Source: Macrocystis pyrifera
Lineage: Eukaryota > Sar > Phaeophyceae > Laminariales > Laminariaceae
Direction of reading: 5' to 3'
Length of the DNA stretch: 64,000 bases
NCBI GenBank assembly: GCA_031763025.1
Contig: JASSKH010000023.1
Coordinates: 3,189,501-3,253,500 of the forward strand
Positions 14,256 through 27,300 of this stretch are shown here, in pieces. The notes beneath the pieces were generated by a model. The model was not told the origin of the DNA. It made no database searches and worked only from the letters and a program-made list of their open reading frames with translations. A program made the translations under genes and the position numbers. Numbering within the stretch: the stretch's first letter is position 1; every line of letters begins with the position of its first letter.

Positions 14256-15248
14256 CTGCAGCAGTAGAGCAGCAGCAGCAGCAGCAGCAGCAGAAAAAGT
14301 AACAGCATCAACACCAACAAAACCAACACCAACTACATACTAACAACAAACCTAGACATAAAACGGCATAAAACAGAGAGCAGCGGACTACACAGGCGAA
14401 GCACGCACGTAAACATGCAAGAAGCGGAAGGCCGGGTGGGGTTTTCTTCTATCAACAGGAGGGATTCTCATCCGGGGGCACCGTTCGCCCTCCGCTGTCT
14501 CTACAGCCACTACTTCACACTATACCAAAATACAATCCACTCGTTTCCATTCTAAAATAAACCATTCCCCCTAATGCCGCCCTGCGCTACTCCACCCCTC
14601 CCTACGTCACCTACCCCCACCCTTTTCTTACCCGACGCGCTCCGTCCCGGCATTGTAGGGATGCGAGGGTCTATGGTCATACGACTACGGCCATGCATGA
14701 TAATGAGTACACCCCCCCCCCTATATTATATACCAGATACCTGGTATATATAGGTTGGGTTGGCGTCGGTTGGCGACGACGCTGTAAAACACGCATCTCA
14801 CTGCGTGAGCTAGACAGTCAGGGCAAAGTTTTCGTTTCTGTTTTTTTTTTGGCGGTCACTACGGCTGGCGGTCGAATTAGATCATTTTTGTGCGGGGAGG
14901 ATCTTAAACTCCGCACAGGGGGGATGATCGTATCACATAGTGTGTATATGGTGAGGCACCCACGAGGCAGTTACATAATATACCCATTGCTGTCTCTGAA
15001 ACTGGCCACACCAGAAAATCAATCAATTAATTGACGCTGTCATCCATATGCAAGAAAATCCGCCTCAAAAGCGGTTCTCAGTAGGATGCAGCTCTCACCC
15101 GTCATGCGACTCGACCAACACCTCACGGTGTTTTGCGCTTGGCGCAAGCAATGCCTGCCTGGTAAGTAAAAACCCGACGTGCTCCGCCCCGGCAGTGCAG
15201 GGATGCGAGGATTTATGGTCATATGACTACAGTACGCATGATATCAGT

Positions 15249-15281
<33 letters not shown>

Positions 15282-17071
15282 ACCTGGCATGACGACGGTG
15301 ATGGGAGGGATAAGAGTTGTCCCTGACGCCCCCACCGCGCCTCCCGTAGGTCTACCCGTGGGCAACGCCCCCCCCCCCCCTTTCCGCCTCCTGCAATTCC
15401 CACTCCTCCTTTGGCTTGCTTGGGATGCTGTTGTCCTCGGCAGCCGTAGCAGCAACGCCTTCGAAGGCTACCCAAGGAAGGTTCGTCTTGAGGCAAAGGT
15501 GGCCGGCCGGTGCCCTTTGTTTGGTTGTATATTGAAGACAGACAGGCGCGATTGCCCGTGATCAAGTTCGCACGTTTTGGGTCAGAAGTACAGCAGCAGT
15601 AGACTCGGCAGAAGTAGAATAGCAGTAGGCACAGAAAAGTAGACTACCAGTGCACTTACCCGTATATTGGGCATGAATGTCAAGAAAAGTAGCAGTAGAA
15701 TACGCAGCAGTAGAGACTAGCAGTAGACTACAGCACTACAACAAGCAGACTAGGAGTGCACGACCGGCGGACCAGCAGTAGACTAGCTAGACCAGCAGAG
15801 TATCAACAGCGGTAGACTGGCGGTAGACGGCAGAGTGACACAACACTAGCAGTAGCAGTACAATGAAATAGCTTTGGTAGTGTGATGGCAACAGGTTGGC
15901 GCTAGAATACAGTATCAGCACAAGCACAACAACAGTAGATTGTCAGAACAATTGCGGTAGATCAACACACTGCAGTAGCGACAGACAAACATCAGATTAA
16001 CAGCACACTACAGCAGTAGGTTTACAGTAGATTGTACGGTATATATATTTCAGTGCAGCAGCACGTATTAATATTACGGAGGTCCATAGTAAATAGGACC
16101 TAAGATACACACAAAAACCTATATATTTAACTATTTTTACCAACAATATTTGGTCCCGTTAACTATGGTCCCCCGTAATAGTATATCCTCAAAAGTGGAG
16201 CACCAGTAGCCCCCGCAACTGATCCCCAGCAGGTCATCAGTAGAAGAAAAGTAGACGTGTTTAATGGTGCACCTATCAGTAGACATACTACAGTTGACAA
16301 GCACTGTGCCACACCAGCAGGACATCAGTACAACACCAGTAGACACAGCACAGTAGTAGATTGACCAGTAGGTTTAGTATTACGGGGGTCCATAGTTAAT
16401 AGGACCTACGGTACACACAAAAACCTATATATTTACCTATTTTTACTAACAATATTTGGTCCTATTTACTATGGTCTCCCGTAATAGTACACCACACCTT
16501 CCGTGGTTGGTGATGATCAGGGTTGCGCACATAGCCTCCCCCTGAAGCAACGTCGCCGGCACACCTTCAAGCAAACAGCCCAACCAGGGCATCGGACCCG
16601 TGGCCTCAAACCGTGGCGGCGGCGCTGGTGCTCGAGCCCTTTCAACAGAGAGGCACACATACGGGGACGGGCAATGGAGAAAGGGGGGGAAAGAGGGAGG
16701 GAGGGAGGGAGGGGGGATAGAGATGATGTTCATATGTTGTGCTTGAGGGAGGGGGAAAACGTGGGAATAAGTAACGCGTCATCGTCAGCCATAATCCCTC
16801 GTGCGTAATATGCACAGGCGATTGCCATCCAGGAAATGCCACGTTGCTTGCGGTACGTTCCCCCAACTTGACGGGCGCCGCCCCAAACGCATGAGACACA
16901 GTACGAGACACAGCAGTACGAGACACAGTAGTAGGAGACACAGCACGAGACACAGTACGAGGCACAAGACGAACGAAGAAACGGGACACGAGCAAGACAA
17001 TACGACACAGACCGCCCGACACGCGCTGCCCCGCAGTCATCTCTTATCACACTTGGGGTCAAACCTACGCA

Positions 17072-17148
<77 letters not shown>

Positions 17149-17158
17149 CTAAACGAGA

Positions 17159-17191
<33 letters not shown>

Positions 17192-17927
17192 GTCCATCCA
17201 TCCATCCAATCAATCAATCGACGAATCAGCGATTCAACCAATCAAGCACTCCCACAAGTAACGCACCAATCAATCATTGACTCCACAAATTAACACACCA
17301 ATCGATCAACATATCAACGGTTCAACCAACCCCTCTCTCCCTCCATTCCTCCACTCCTTGCCCCCCCCTTCGCTTCCCCCACCCACCCACAATCAGCACT
17401 CACCTAGCTGCCCTCTGCTCCAAAGTCGAGTGCAGCAGCTTCCCCCTGCCCTCCAGCCGGTGCGACACCCACACCCGGGGGCAGCTCTCTCTCATCCCCT
17501 CCCCACCCTCACCCCCTCCACCGGCCTCCTTCCAGTGGAAAACCGTCCACCGCACCGCCGAAACTGTCAGCGCCGCTTCGGCCGGCCTAAGGGCGCAAAA
17601 TTTAAGCAGCACGGGCAAGCGCTCCCCCGGGCCTACTGTGACACGGCGCCGCTCGATCGCCACTACCGCCTCCCCCGCCCCCATCACCCCTCGCATCTCC
17701 CCAGCCGCCGCCGCGGCCGCCGCCGCCGCCGCCGCAGCCGGCACCGCCACTGCTGCCGCCCCCTCTCCCTCCCCACCCCCCGTTCCAATGGGTTTCAATG
17801 AAGAGGGGGGCGCGGTAGCGAAAATGTCCGCCATCACCTCGTCCGATGATGTTGCTGTTCCTGTTGGTATTGAGGTAGAACGCGATGGGGAGTACCTTGT
17901 GGTATCGGGAGGTCCAAACCGGGGAGT

Positions 17928-17994
<67 letters not shown>

Positions 17995-20530
17995 GACAGG
18001 GTGGGGGTTGTCGGGGATTCGGGGTGGGGGGGGGTTAGGGTGGGGGTTGTCGGAGATGCGGGGTGGGGGGGTTAGGGTGGGGGTTGTCGGAGATGCGGGG
18101 GGGGGTTAAGGTGGGATTGTAGGAGATTCGGGGGAGGGGGGGGGCAGCGTGTGTCTTGCGGAAGACGAGAGAGCTAGTGAAGAACAAAAAAAAAGTGTGA
18201 CCACAAAGACGAATACGCGTGGGTGGGGTGGAAAACTGACAAAACACGAAGAGTCGAGTAGATCAACTTCGCGGCTGCCACACGTAAACCGAAACGCGGC
18301 GGCAAAAAAGTTGACGACAAAAATGCTGGGTTCGGAAAGAAAGCATGAATAAATCAGGCAGGTACGAAGACGACCACACTCGTCCATCCCCCCGCACCAT
18401 CGCCAACAAAAATTCCCCCTGAATCGTATCTTCCGGAACCGGCTCTTCGTTCATCGCAACGCACCTATAGCCAATTTCACCTTTCCCTCCCGCCCCCCCC
18501 GCCTGAGTCGCATGTTCAAGAACTGCTCCTTGTCCATCGCAAAGCACCCAACGAAAATTCCCCTCCCCTGCCCCCTATACCCCCCCCCCCCCGCGGTGTC
18601 GGGATTGATGTTGGTGGATGGTGGATGACTTCGTGGGGATATCAGAAACGCCCGAAGGATTGCAGAAACAAATAGAGAAGGCGCTAGAATACACTAGGAA
18701 ATGGAGGGTGACGGCGAACGTCAAGAAACGCGCAGTAGCTGTTTGTAACGAAGATAAGGTGAACCCGCCAAATTTCAATTTTATGTGGGGAGAAGATGAA
18801 TTGCCGATCGTAGACCAGTATACGTACCTTGGCGTAGAGATATCAAAAGACTGCTCTTGGGATACACATACGACTAAAGTAATAGGAAAGGAAAACGCAC
18901 ACGTAGGCAAGATGGATGCGATCCTGACAGACTCGCACCTTGACACTAGGATAAAGAGATGTATCCTGATGAATGTGATAGCACCAAAACTAGAGTATGC
19001 CGGAGAAGTATCGGAAGGGAACGCGAAACTCGTAAAAAACGGTTGGAAACAGTACAAATGACAGCAGCTGAAAAAATACCTAGATGCTCAAGTACGATTA
19101 TTACGGGGGTCCATAGTTAGTAAGACCTATGGTATACATAAAAACCTATATATTTACCTATTTTTACTAACAATATTTGGTCCTATTTACTATGGTCCCC
19201 CGTAATAGTAATACAGTACCAGAACTGGGAATGCACCCACTCAAGACAAACACACATGAGAAAGTTGAAAAGACAATATAAAGTAAGGAACATGCCAAAA
19301 AAGAGGTTGCCAGCCATCATAGTTGATATAGCTGTATGGGAGAACGTAACAAACGGGCGAGCCGGAATAAGGTGGGATGGCGTAGTTGAGAAAGTATGGA
19401 AGGATACAGGGGGAAACCAAGAGGAGGCGATGTCCGCCCGAAATTTGGGAGGTACAAGGCAAAATTAGAAAAAAGGATAGAAATAAGGCAAAGGCTAGCG
19501 CTAAGAAACAAGCTGGAATCGGGAAAACACGTAAGAGATATACGGGGGATTGAGCGAAGGAATAGGAATGAAAACGTATTTGGACGGGCCAAAGGACTTC
19601 GCGAAAACGCTGAAACTGCGATTTCGTGTAGGTGACCTGGACCTGCCAGAAAGGAGAAAGAAAGTATATCAGTAGCCGGGAGGAGGAGGAAGTAGATGCA
19701 CAGATGTGCCCGTGTGGCTAAGCAATGGAGAGTAGAACTCACATAGTGGGAGAATGTGAAATGTACAAGGAGGAACGGGATGTGTTAGAAGAGATGAGGG
19801 AAATAGACGAATGTGACACGGAGCAGTTCGATACACTAGATACCAGCGAGAAAACGATCGCTATTCTAGGAGATAGATGGTGGCCACAGGCGGCCAAACA
19901 GGAAGGGGATAAGATTAGCAAGAAGTTTCTATGTAATATATGGAAACAACGGAATGAGCGCCCAACTGTTGGAGGTGTCTCTATTAGGAGTAAGAACGGT
20001 GCTCCGTCTCGAAAGGGATGCGTGGTCAATGGCCAAATGGCTAAGGCAAGCAACAAATGAGTACGCCGCCCCCCCCCCCCCCGCACGCCAGACTCAACTA
20101 CTCGGAAACCCCCCTCGTTCATCGCGACGCACCCAACGAACTGTTTCCTGACCCCCCCAGTGACATAGTAAACCCATCGCTGTCTCTGGAAGTGGCCCGA
20201 CCAGAAAATAAAACAATTCATTGACGCTGTCATCCGTATGCAAGAAAATCTTCCAGAAAAAAACGGTTCTTAGTAGGATGCAGCTCACCCTTCATGCGAC
20301 TCGCCCAACACCTCACGGCGCTTCGCCCTTGGTGCAAGCAAATGTCTGCCTGGTCGGTGAAAACCCAACGTGCTCCGTCCCGGCATTGTAGGGATGCGAG
20401 GGTCTACGGTCATACGACTACAGTCATGTATGATAATGAATACCCCCCCCCCCCCCCCCCCCCCCCCCCCCAGCATTGTGGCGATGCCAGGGTCTATGGT
20501 CAGACGACTACGGCCATGCATGATATATGT

Positions 20531-20566
<36 letters not shown>

Positions 20567-23490
20567 AGGCTCACCTCTTCCGGAACTCCTCTTCATCCAT
20601 GGCGACGCACGCCACCTCTTCCTCTTTCCTTTCTCCCCCCCCCCCCGCCGTTGGGGCATCTTGTGTGGTGACGACTAGCTGCATGTCCTCCACGGGCATG
20701 GGCACGGAGAGTCGGTTCTCGAGGACGACGAGAACCGTTACCGGCTCTCCCACGGGGGCGTTGCGGGGCGGCGGAGGCAGGTGCGCCGGCCTCTTGGTGC
20801 TGCAAAAACCCAAAAACAGAAAAAAAAAGAGGGCAAAGCAGAAAACGTTACGCACAGAAACGAACGATTGATGCTGCTGGAAGTATACCTACACGACAAA
20901 CACCTGTAGTCGATTTTGTGATATTACGGGGGTCCATAGGTAACGGGACCAAATTTTGTTAGTAACAATAGGTAAATATATAGGTTTTTATGTATACCAC
21001 AGGTCCTATTAACTATGGACCCCCGTGATAGTCAATACTGTCAAGTATCATACCTGGAAATTATATACAGGTATTCGAGTACGGTACGGTGCCAGTCTAC
21101 AGCAATAATTTAAAATGAGAAAATGATAATTGACAACTGATGATCGATAACTGATACAAGTATTTGATACCGGTACTACCTAACCGACAGCACATACCGG
21201 TGTTAGATAGCTCGTACCAGGATATTTGATATATTCTCCCAGCTTCCGTTTTCCTTCTATTTTTTCTCTTCATTCGTGATGCACATTGGTACCTCACACC
21301 TGACGAAAATATCTTACTTATACTTTTCAAACCGTTCCACAGCAGTCAGAATGCGTTTCCCCTACAAATGTGGGATATACCAGTATGTTGTATCGACGAT
21401 AATCAATACTCAAGCTCACAGCTGTTTTTTTTTTTTTTTTTTTTGTTCATTCTTCTTTTTTCAATTTTTTCAATACCCTCCTCTCGCTCGTGCATGACTT
21501 GAGGGTGTGTGTCTTAACCTGCATTTTCCAACCGGCTAGAACTGACTGCAACGAATGGAGAACGAGATTATTCGTGGTCGTCCGGAGTCGTTCGTTCCCT
21601 TCCAAAAGCCTTTTTCAGGAAGGGTTCGTTTGTGTCCCGAACAGGCTGAACATAAAATAACCCATCAGAATTTTGGAAGCGAGATCGTACCGGTTAACCC
21701 TTCGACGGGGGTACCGGCACGGGGAAGCGAGTGCTCTTGGCGCACAGGGGTTAGCTTCACCCGCACACACAGCGCAAGGCACGCCTGAGGGCAGCCAGTG
21801 CTATCCATCCATCCAAGTGACACCCTCGGGACTAATCTATAGCTGGCAAGTTATCATATCGCCGTCGCGGCTCGACGAGGACTCCTAGAGTTTTTTCTGC
21901 GAACATCAGTTCGGCAATTTTTGCTGGAAATATATCGCCAGAGTCTCTCGTTCGACACCCTGTTTTTTTGTTTTTTTCCCCGTGGCGAGCCCCCAATCCA
22001 AGCCATGATCGTAGACAGAGCGTGGCTGCTGCCGCGGACGAGTCCTGTGGTGTCTGCATATGCTCCACCGCGTGCTCCCACGTCCCCTCGGGTATCCTCG
22101 TACCCCCGTGAGCCTCCCGGCAAGAAGCGCAACACTCTCAGCACCAATCTTGCAAGTTCAGTCCGCTCTTTGCGCCCGTTCGGCCCTCCTGAACAATGAT
22201 TTATAAATGTTTCGAGATACGTGTTTCCTCTTCCAAACAACACGGACAGGGTGGGAACGCCTGGATGCCGATACTTTTGGAGATAGTCCACAACCAATCA
22301 GCAACAACTACTGGGGACGGTCACGTCCCGTTCCGGTCCCATTCCAATGCTCTTTTGAGGAAGTTAAGACACACCCTGAGCACAACTCGCCGCCCCCCCC
22401 TTACCCCCCCTTTATGGTCAAACGACTACGGCCATGCATGATATCGAGTACACCCCCCCCCCGACTACGGCCATGCATGAGACCGGGTACATCCCCCCCC
22501 CCCCTTCCTCCCTTCCCGTGCCTGCCTCTACCTGGAGGAAGACGTATCCCGCGATGATGTCACCCCCGCATTGTGTCCGTACGAAGCCGACAGAGTTAAC
22601 CACGGCCCCTTCCCGGCCTTGACGGCATCTGCGGCTTTGAGCTCCGCCCGTAAGGCGTCTGCCATCTCCACACTCCAAGGCGCGCTGTCCTTCACCTGCA
22701 GCGATAATACGGTACGGTACGGTAGGATAGGGTATGGTATGGTATGGTATGGTATGGTACGGTATGGTGTGGTGTGGTGTTGTATGGTATGGTATGGTAT
22801 GGTATGGTGTGGTGTGGTATGGGATGGTATGGTATGGTATTCTATGCTATGGTATCGCATTGTGCTGCATCGTATCTTACGGTATTGTGTGGTATCGTAC
22901 CGTATCGTATCATATCGTATCGTATCGTACGTTATCGTATCGTATCGTATCGAATGGTGTCGTGTGGTATTGTATCGTCCTGTACTTCTGTACAAGCTTC
23001 GCCGGGACACAACACATGAAGATGTAAAAATCCGATTGGTGAGTATTCAATCGCGGGAGTAGAAAATTCAGCATGTCGGAACAGCAAAATTTGTAAAAAA
23101 AAAAACGATTGCAGCACGCTCCGCATTTCACGCCGCGGGCGCAGCAGAGGCGGCCACTGGTAAGGCCGGGAGGGGCGAGCAAGGTGAGGGACCGTCCAGC
23201 AAACACCGGTCCACCTCAAGTTTGGTCGGTTCCGGCTCAAAACCTGGTACAAACGCGACTTTGAACGGCTCAGCGGCGACTTCATGGGTCATCCTACATA
23301 TGTCTGGTACAAGTATGATATTAACATTGTTGTCAACAACAAACAGCAGCAGCAGCGTCCATATCAAACACATGATGCCAAAAAAAAGGTCAAGAAAAAA
23401 AAAAAAAAAAAAAAAAAACTTGCTGGATTCGAGTCTCCCACTCTACTATTTATACTACTACTGCTACTGCTGCTGCTGCTACTACTACTA

Positions 23491-23523
<33 letters not shown>

Positions 23524-24286
23524 TTTCGGGGGGAGAGAGTAGACAGTAGAGAGGAGAGACAGGCAGTATACTCCTGCAACCCAGTTTACTGATTTGGTTC
23601 AGAGGACATTATAATCGCCACGGACATGAGTCAGCCAGTGCCCAGAGCTCTACTAAATCTGGTATAATATGGCCAAAAGAGGCCTTCACGGGCCCAAAAA
23701 CACCGGTCTTCCATCACTGCTACTGCTACTGCTCTCCCCAACTCCATCCCCATCGCCACCAACACTAACCTCAGCAGAAGGTTGAACAGAGGCGTTCTCC
23801 GTAAAAACAGCGCGGGTCTCCTCATGCAGCACTCCCGGCAGCGACAGCCCGTCGAACACCAACCCTTCCCCTATACCCCTGCTCACCAGCCCCCGACCCC
23901 CACCCCCTCCATCCACCATCGCCACGCCCCCTCCATCCCCCAGCCCCAGAAGGTCTACGCTGCGTGAGCCCCCCGCCCCGACCCCCCCCACCCCCCCCAC
24001 CGCCCGCCCAGCAGCTGTCTTGGTGGCCAGAGGGGGAGGTGGCGGCCCTCGTGCTCGAGGTGTGATCGGGAAAAAGGACATGTCCAGCTTGCTGCTCTCG
24101 CGGCCTCGCTCCCAGGCCCTTACATTAATTCGCCCGAAATGTTGAGGATGGGCATTGCGAGGAGGCATGCATTCAGCCAGGTCCGCCAGGGGTAAAAAGG
24201 GGAGGGGGGGGGGGGGGGGGAGGAGGGGGAATGGGAATGGGGGGAGCGGGGGGGAGGGGGGGGGACGGGGGGGGGGGGAGGGGAGG

Positions 24287-24347
<61 letters not shown>

Positions 24348-27300
24348 GGGAGGAGGAGGGGGGGGGGGGGGGTGGGGCAGCACGGGGTTGGGGTTGAGGT
24401 TAGCACATGGATCGCGGAAGAGAAACAACCTGATACCTGCGAAAAGTAGCGACCACCTCACAAAACCTGTAACAGAAGGGAATATACACGCGCGCACGCA
24501 CACGCTTCTCGATTCGATAGTCTGGGGAATCGACTCGACCCATCTCACGCACCCTCAACATTTACCCACCATCTAAAAATAACGCCTCTAATCGCGGGGA
24601 AAAAAAACAAGAACGTGAAAAACAAAAACGCCGCTAGTCCCCCGCCCCAATTGCCCTCAAAAACGTGCCAAAAACGCCCCCAAAACCCGGCAAGAAACGA
24701 ATCGCTAAATGAGGACCGAAAAATAACCAAAATAAAATAAGACAAGCCGTAAAAACAAACCCGCAAGAAACAAAAAAAAAATCGTAAAACAAAAGAAAAA
24801 AAACGACAAGGGAAAAAAAATAACCGAACTATACTTGCTCCTTACCGAGCGGCAACGCGCGCAGCGTCTGGATACCTCCAGCACAGGTCCCTGAAGGCGC
24901 TCATCAAGCTCGCCTCCCTCGAGGCCCGTTTCTTCCTCTGCTCTTGCTCCTGCTGCGACGGCTGGTGGTGGTGGTGGTGGTGGTGGTGGTGGGAATGGAT
25001 TAACCCGCCGCCCCCAGCCCTCGCCTCGGCGGCGGCAACAGCGGCTGCCGTAGCGGAGGCGTTGGCGGTAGTCGTCGTCCCCCCCCGCTCCTCCGCCCCC
25101 CCCCCACCACAAGTCTCACGTACAGCTGTAACGCCGCTACTGGCCGCTGCAGGGCTCGGAGCTGAATTCACGCAATACATTTAAATTTTAAAAGAAAATG
25201 AGAAACATGACAAAAAATCACAGCAGACCGATTTTGTTGACGGTTTTTTTAAAACAGGAGACGGGGGCGGGTTGGCGAGGTGATGGAGACAAGGCGGGGG
25301 AAAGGAAGAGGAGGAGGAGGGGGGGGGGGGGGGGCGGGGGGGGGCGACGAGAAGAAGGACGACGAGAAGGAGGGTGGGGGGGGGGCAGGCAAGGGGGGTG
25401 GGGTGTGATTAATAGGCATGCTGTGATGTGTGATAGAATCACCATCAGACGGAAATTTTTGTGAAAAAAATGATGTGAATGTAGTGCGCGAAAATGTTAA
25501 ATGCCACGACGAAGTACTCGCACGTGTGGGATTTTTTGGGGGGGAATTTTGAAGTTCTGTTTTTCGTTGTGCTACTTGCTGTACCTCCCTTAACTTCAAC
25601 ATTTAACCGCTCGCCTTGGTAGACTTTGGACTTCCGATATACAATGATGGAGTTCCGATTTTTGATGTCGAACTTCCTATTTTGGTTTCCGAATTCCTAG
25701 CTCCGATTTCCGATGTCGATGTCAGACTTCCGATTTCCGGTTTCGGGCTTCCGATTACGTGTGTATAATTTTGTGATTCGATAAACTTCAATCGATCCAT
25801 ATAACTTGGATGTGACTTCATGAGCAAAAACAAAAAATGAAATGCCTCGATATGCTCCGATATTCTTCGATATTTGACAGCAAACAGAGCAATTATCGCA
25901 CATTTTACCTCGGTAGGTAGCACGGTGTAGGCGTACTGCTCCGCCGCTCGCCACCCGCTCCCTTCGTACACCGACAGCGCTCCCAGAAAGCAGCGAGCAG
26001 CGTGCATCCCCGCAAACTTTGGAGAAATCAACCCCGCCCCTACCGCCCCCGTCCCCGCCCCCGCCTCCGATCTCGCGTGGTCATTGCCCCTTTGCCGCCA
26101 CGCCTCGGCAGTGGCTTTCGCAAAGCTTTTGTACATGTGGCCGGCCTATCGCATCAGCGCGGCACAGCAGCACAGTAAGCACAACATCACAGCCCAGCAG
26201 CAGAGTCCATGCGGGGGGGGAGGGAGGGAGGGAGGGAGGGAGAAAGAGAGGGAGGGGGGGGGAAGGAGGGCGCTGTCAGCGCACCAAGGTGAGCGGCGTG
26301 AAAATACGGGCAACACCTTGCAGGACGTGCTCGCTTCGCTTGACTTCACATACTTCTCTAGCTTGCGACGAAGGAAGAGAAACACGGGGGAAGGAAGCAA
26401 AGCCGAGAGCGTCACACAAGTCAACATCCACCATCCACCACCTCCGTGGGCTGTAAGCACGCGCTAGCAAGCAATCCACCACAGCTTGCTCTGTGAGACG
26501 ACAGACGACTCGGCCACCATTCCCTCGCCCCTCAACATCGCCGTACACGCGAAACAAGAGACATATTACCGCCCCTCACGACCCCCCCCGCTTCATGCGA
26601 CTCGCCCAACACCTCACGGCGCTTCGCGCTTGGTGTAAGCAATGTCTGCCTGGTCGGTGAAAACCCGACGTGCTCCGTCCCGGCATTGTAGGGATGCGAG
26701 GGTCTATGGTCACACGACCAAGTCCATGCATGATAATGAGTACACCCCCCCTTCCCCCCACCTATCCTCAAAACCCGGCAGCACCCCCCCAGCTCAGCTT
26801 TATTACGCATGAAAAATCAGCATCCCTACGAAAATGGAACATTGATCTCCCCCCAAGAAAACAAAAACACAAACTTGAACCACTTGTGCAAAATACTACT
26901 GTAGTTCCAAGTACTTACGTCCCCAACCAACTATACGGGGCTAGTTCGTTAGTTAAGCCCGGCACGTCCCGATTCCTTACGCTCGCACAAGATAAAATCC
27001 ATGCTCATGCCGACCCCTCCCCCCCCCCCCCCGCTCCGCCTACTTCCTGTTAGGATAACGCGTGTCGAGGTTCTGTCTCCCCGAGAAGACATGCAGAGGT
27101 GCTATCATAGTACCAAGTGACTGACTGCTGTGAAGGGAGAAAAAATAGATTGCCAAGAAAAAAAAAAAATCGCCTACCGTATGTTTGCATACGATGGCAC
27201 AAATACCTGCTACTAATAACACGCAAGATAACACATATCCTCCGACGGACGAATTTCGATTTTCCAAAGCTTTTTTTTTTTTTCACACAGCTGGCAGGGT

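Noticed and set aside
13853..14343. Poly-Gln/Ser/Ala ORFs of about 150 codons
   Set aside because: Produced by the CAG satellite inside an intron between TRAPPC8 exons that join in phase without it.
22528..23062. Tyr/Val/Trp-rich ORFs
   Set aside because: Translations of the GGTAT/CGTAT satellite; only 22532-22695 on the minus strand is splice-supported.
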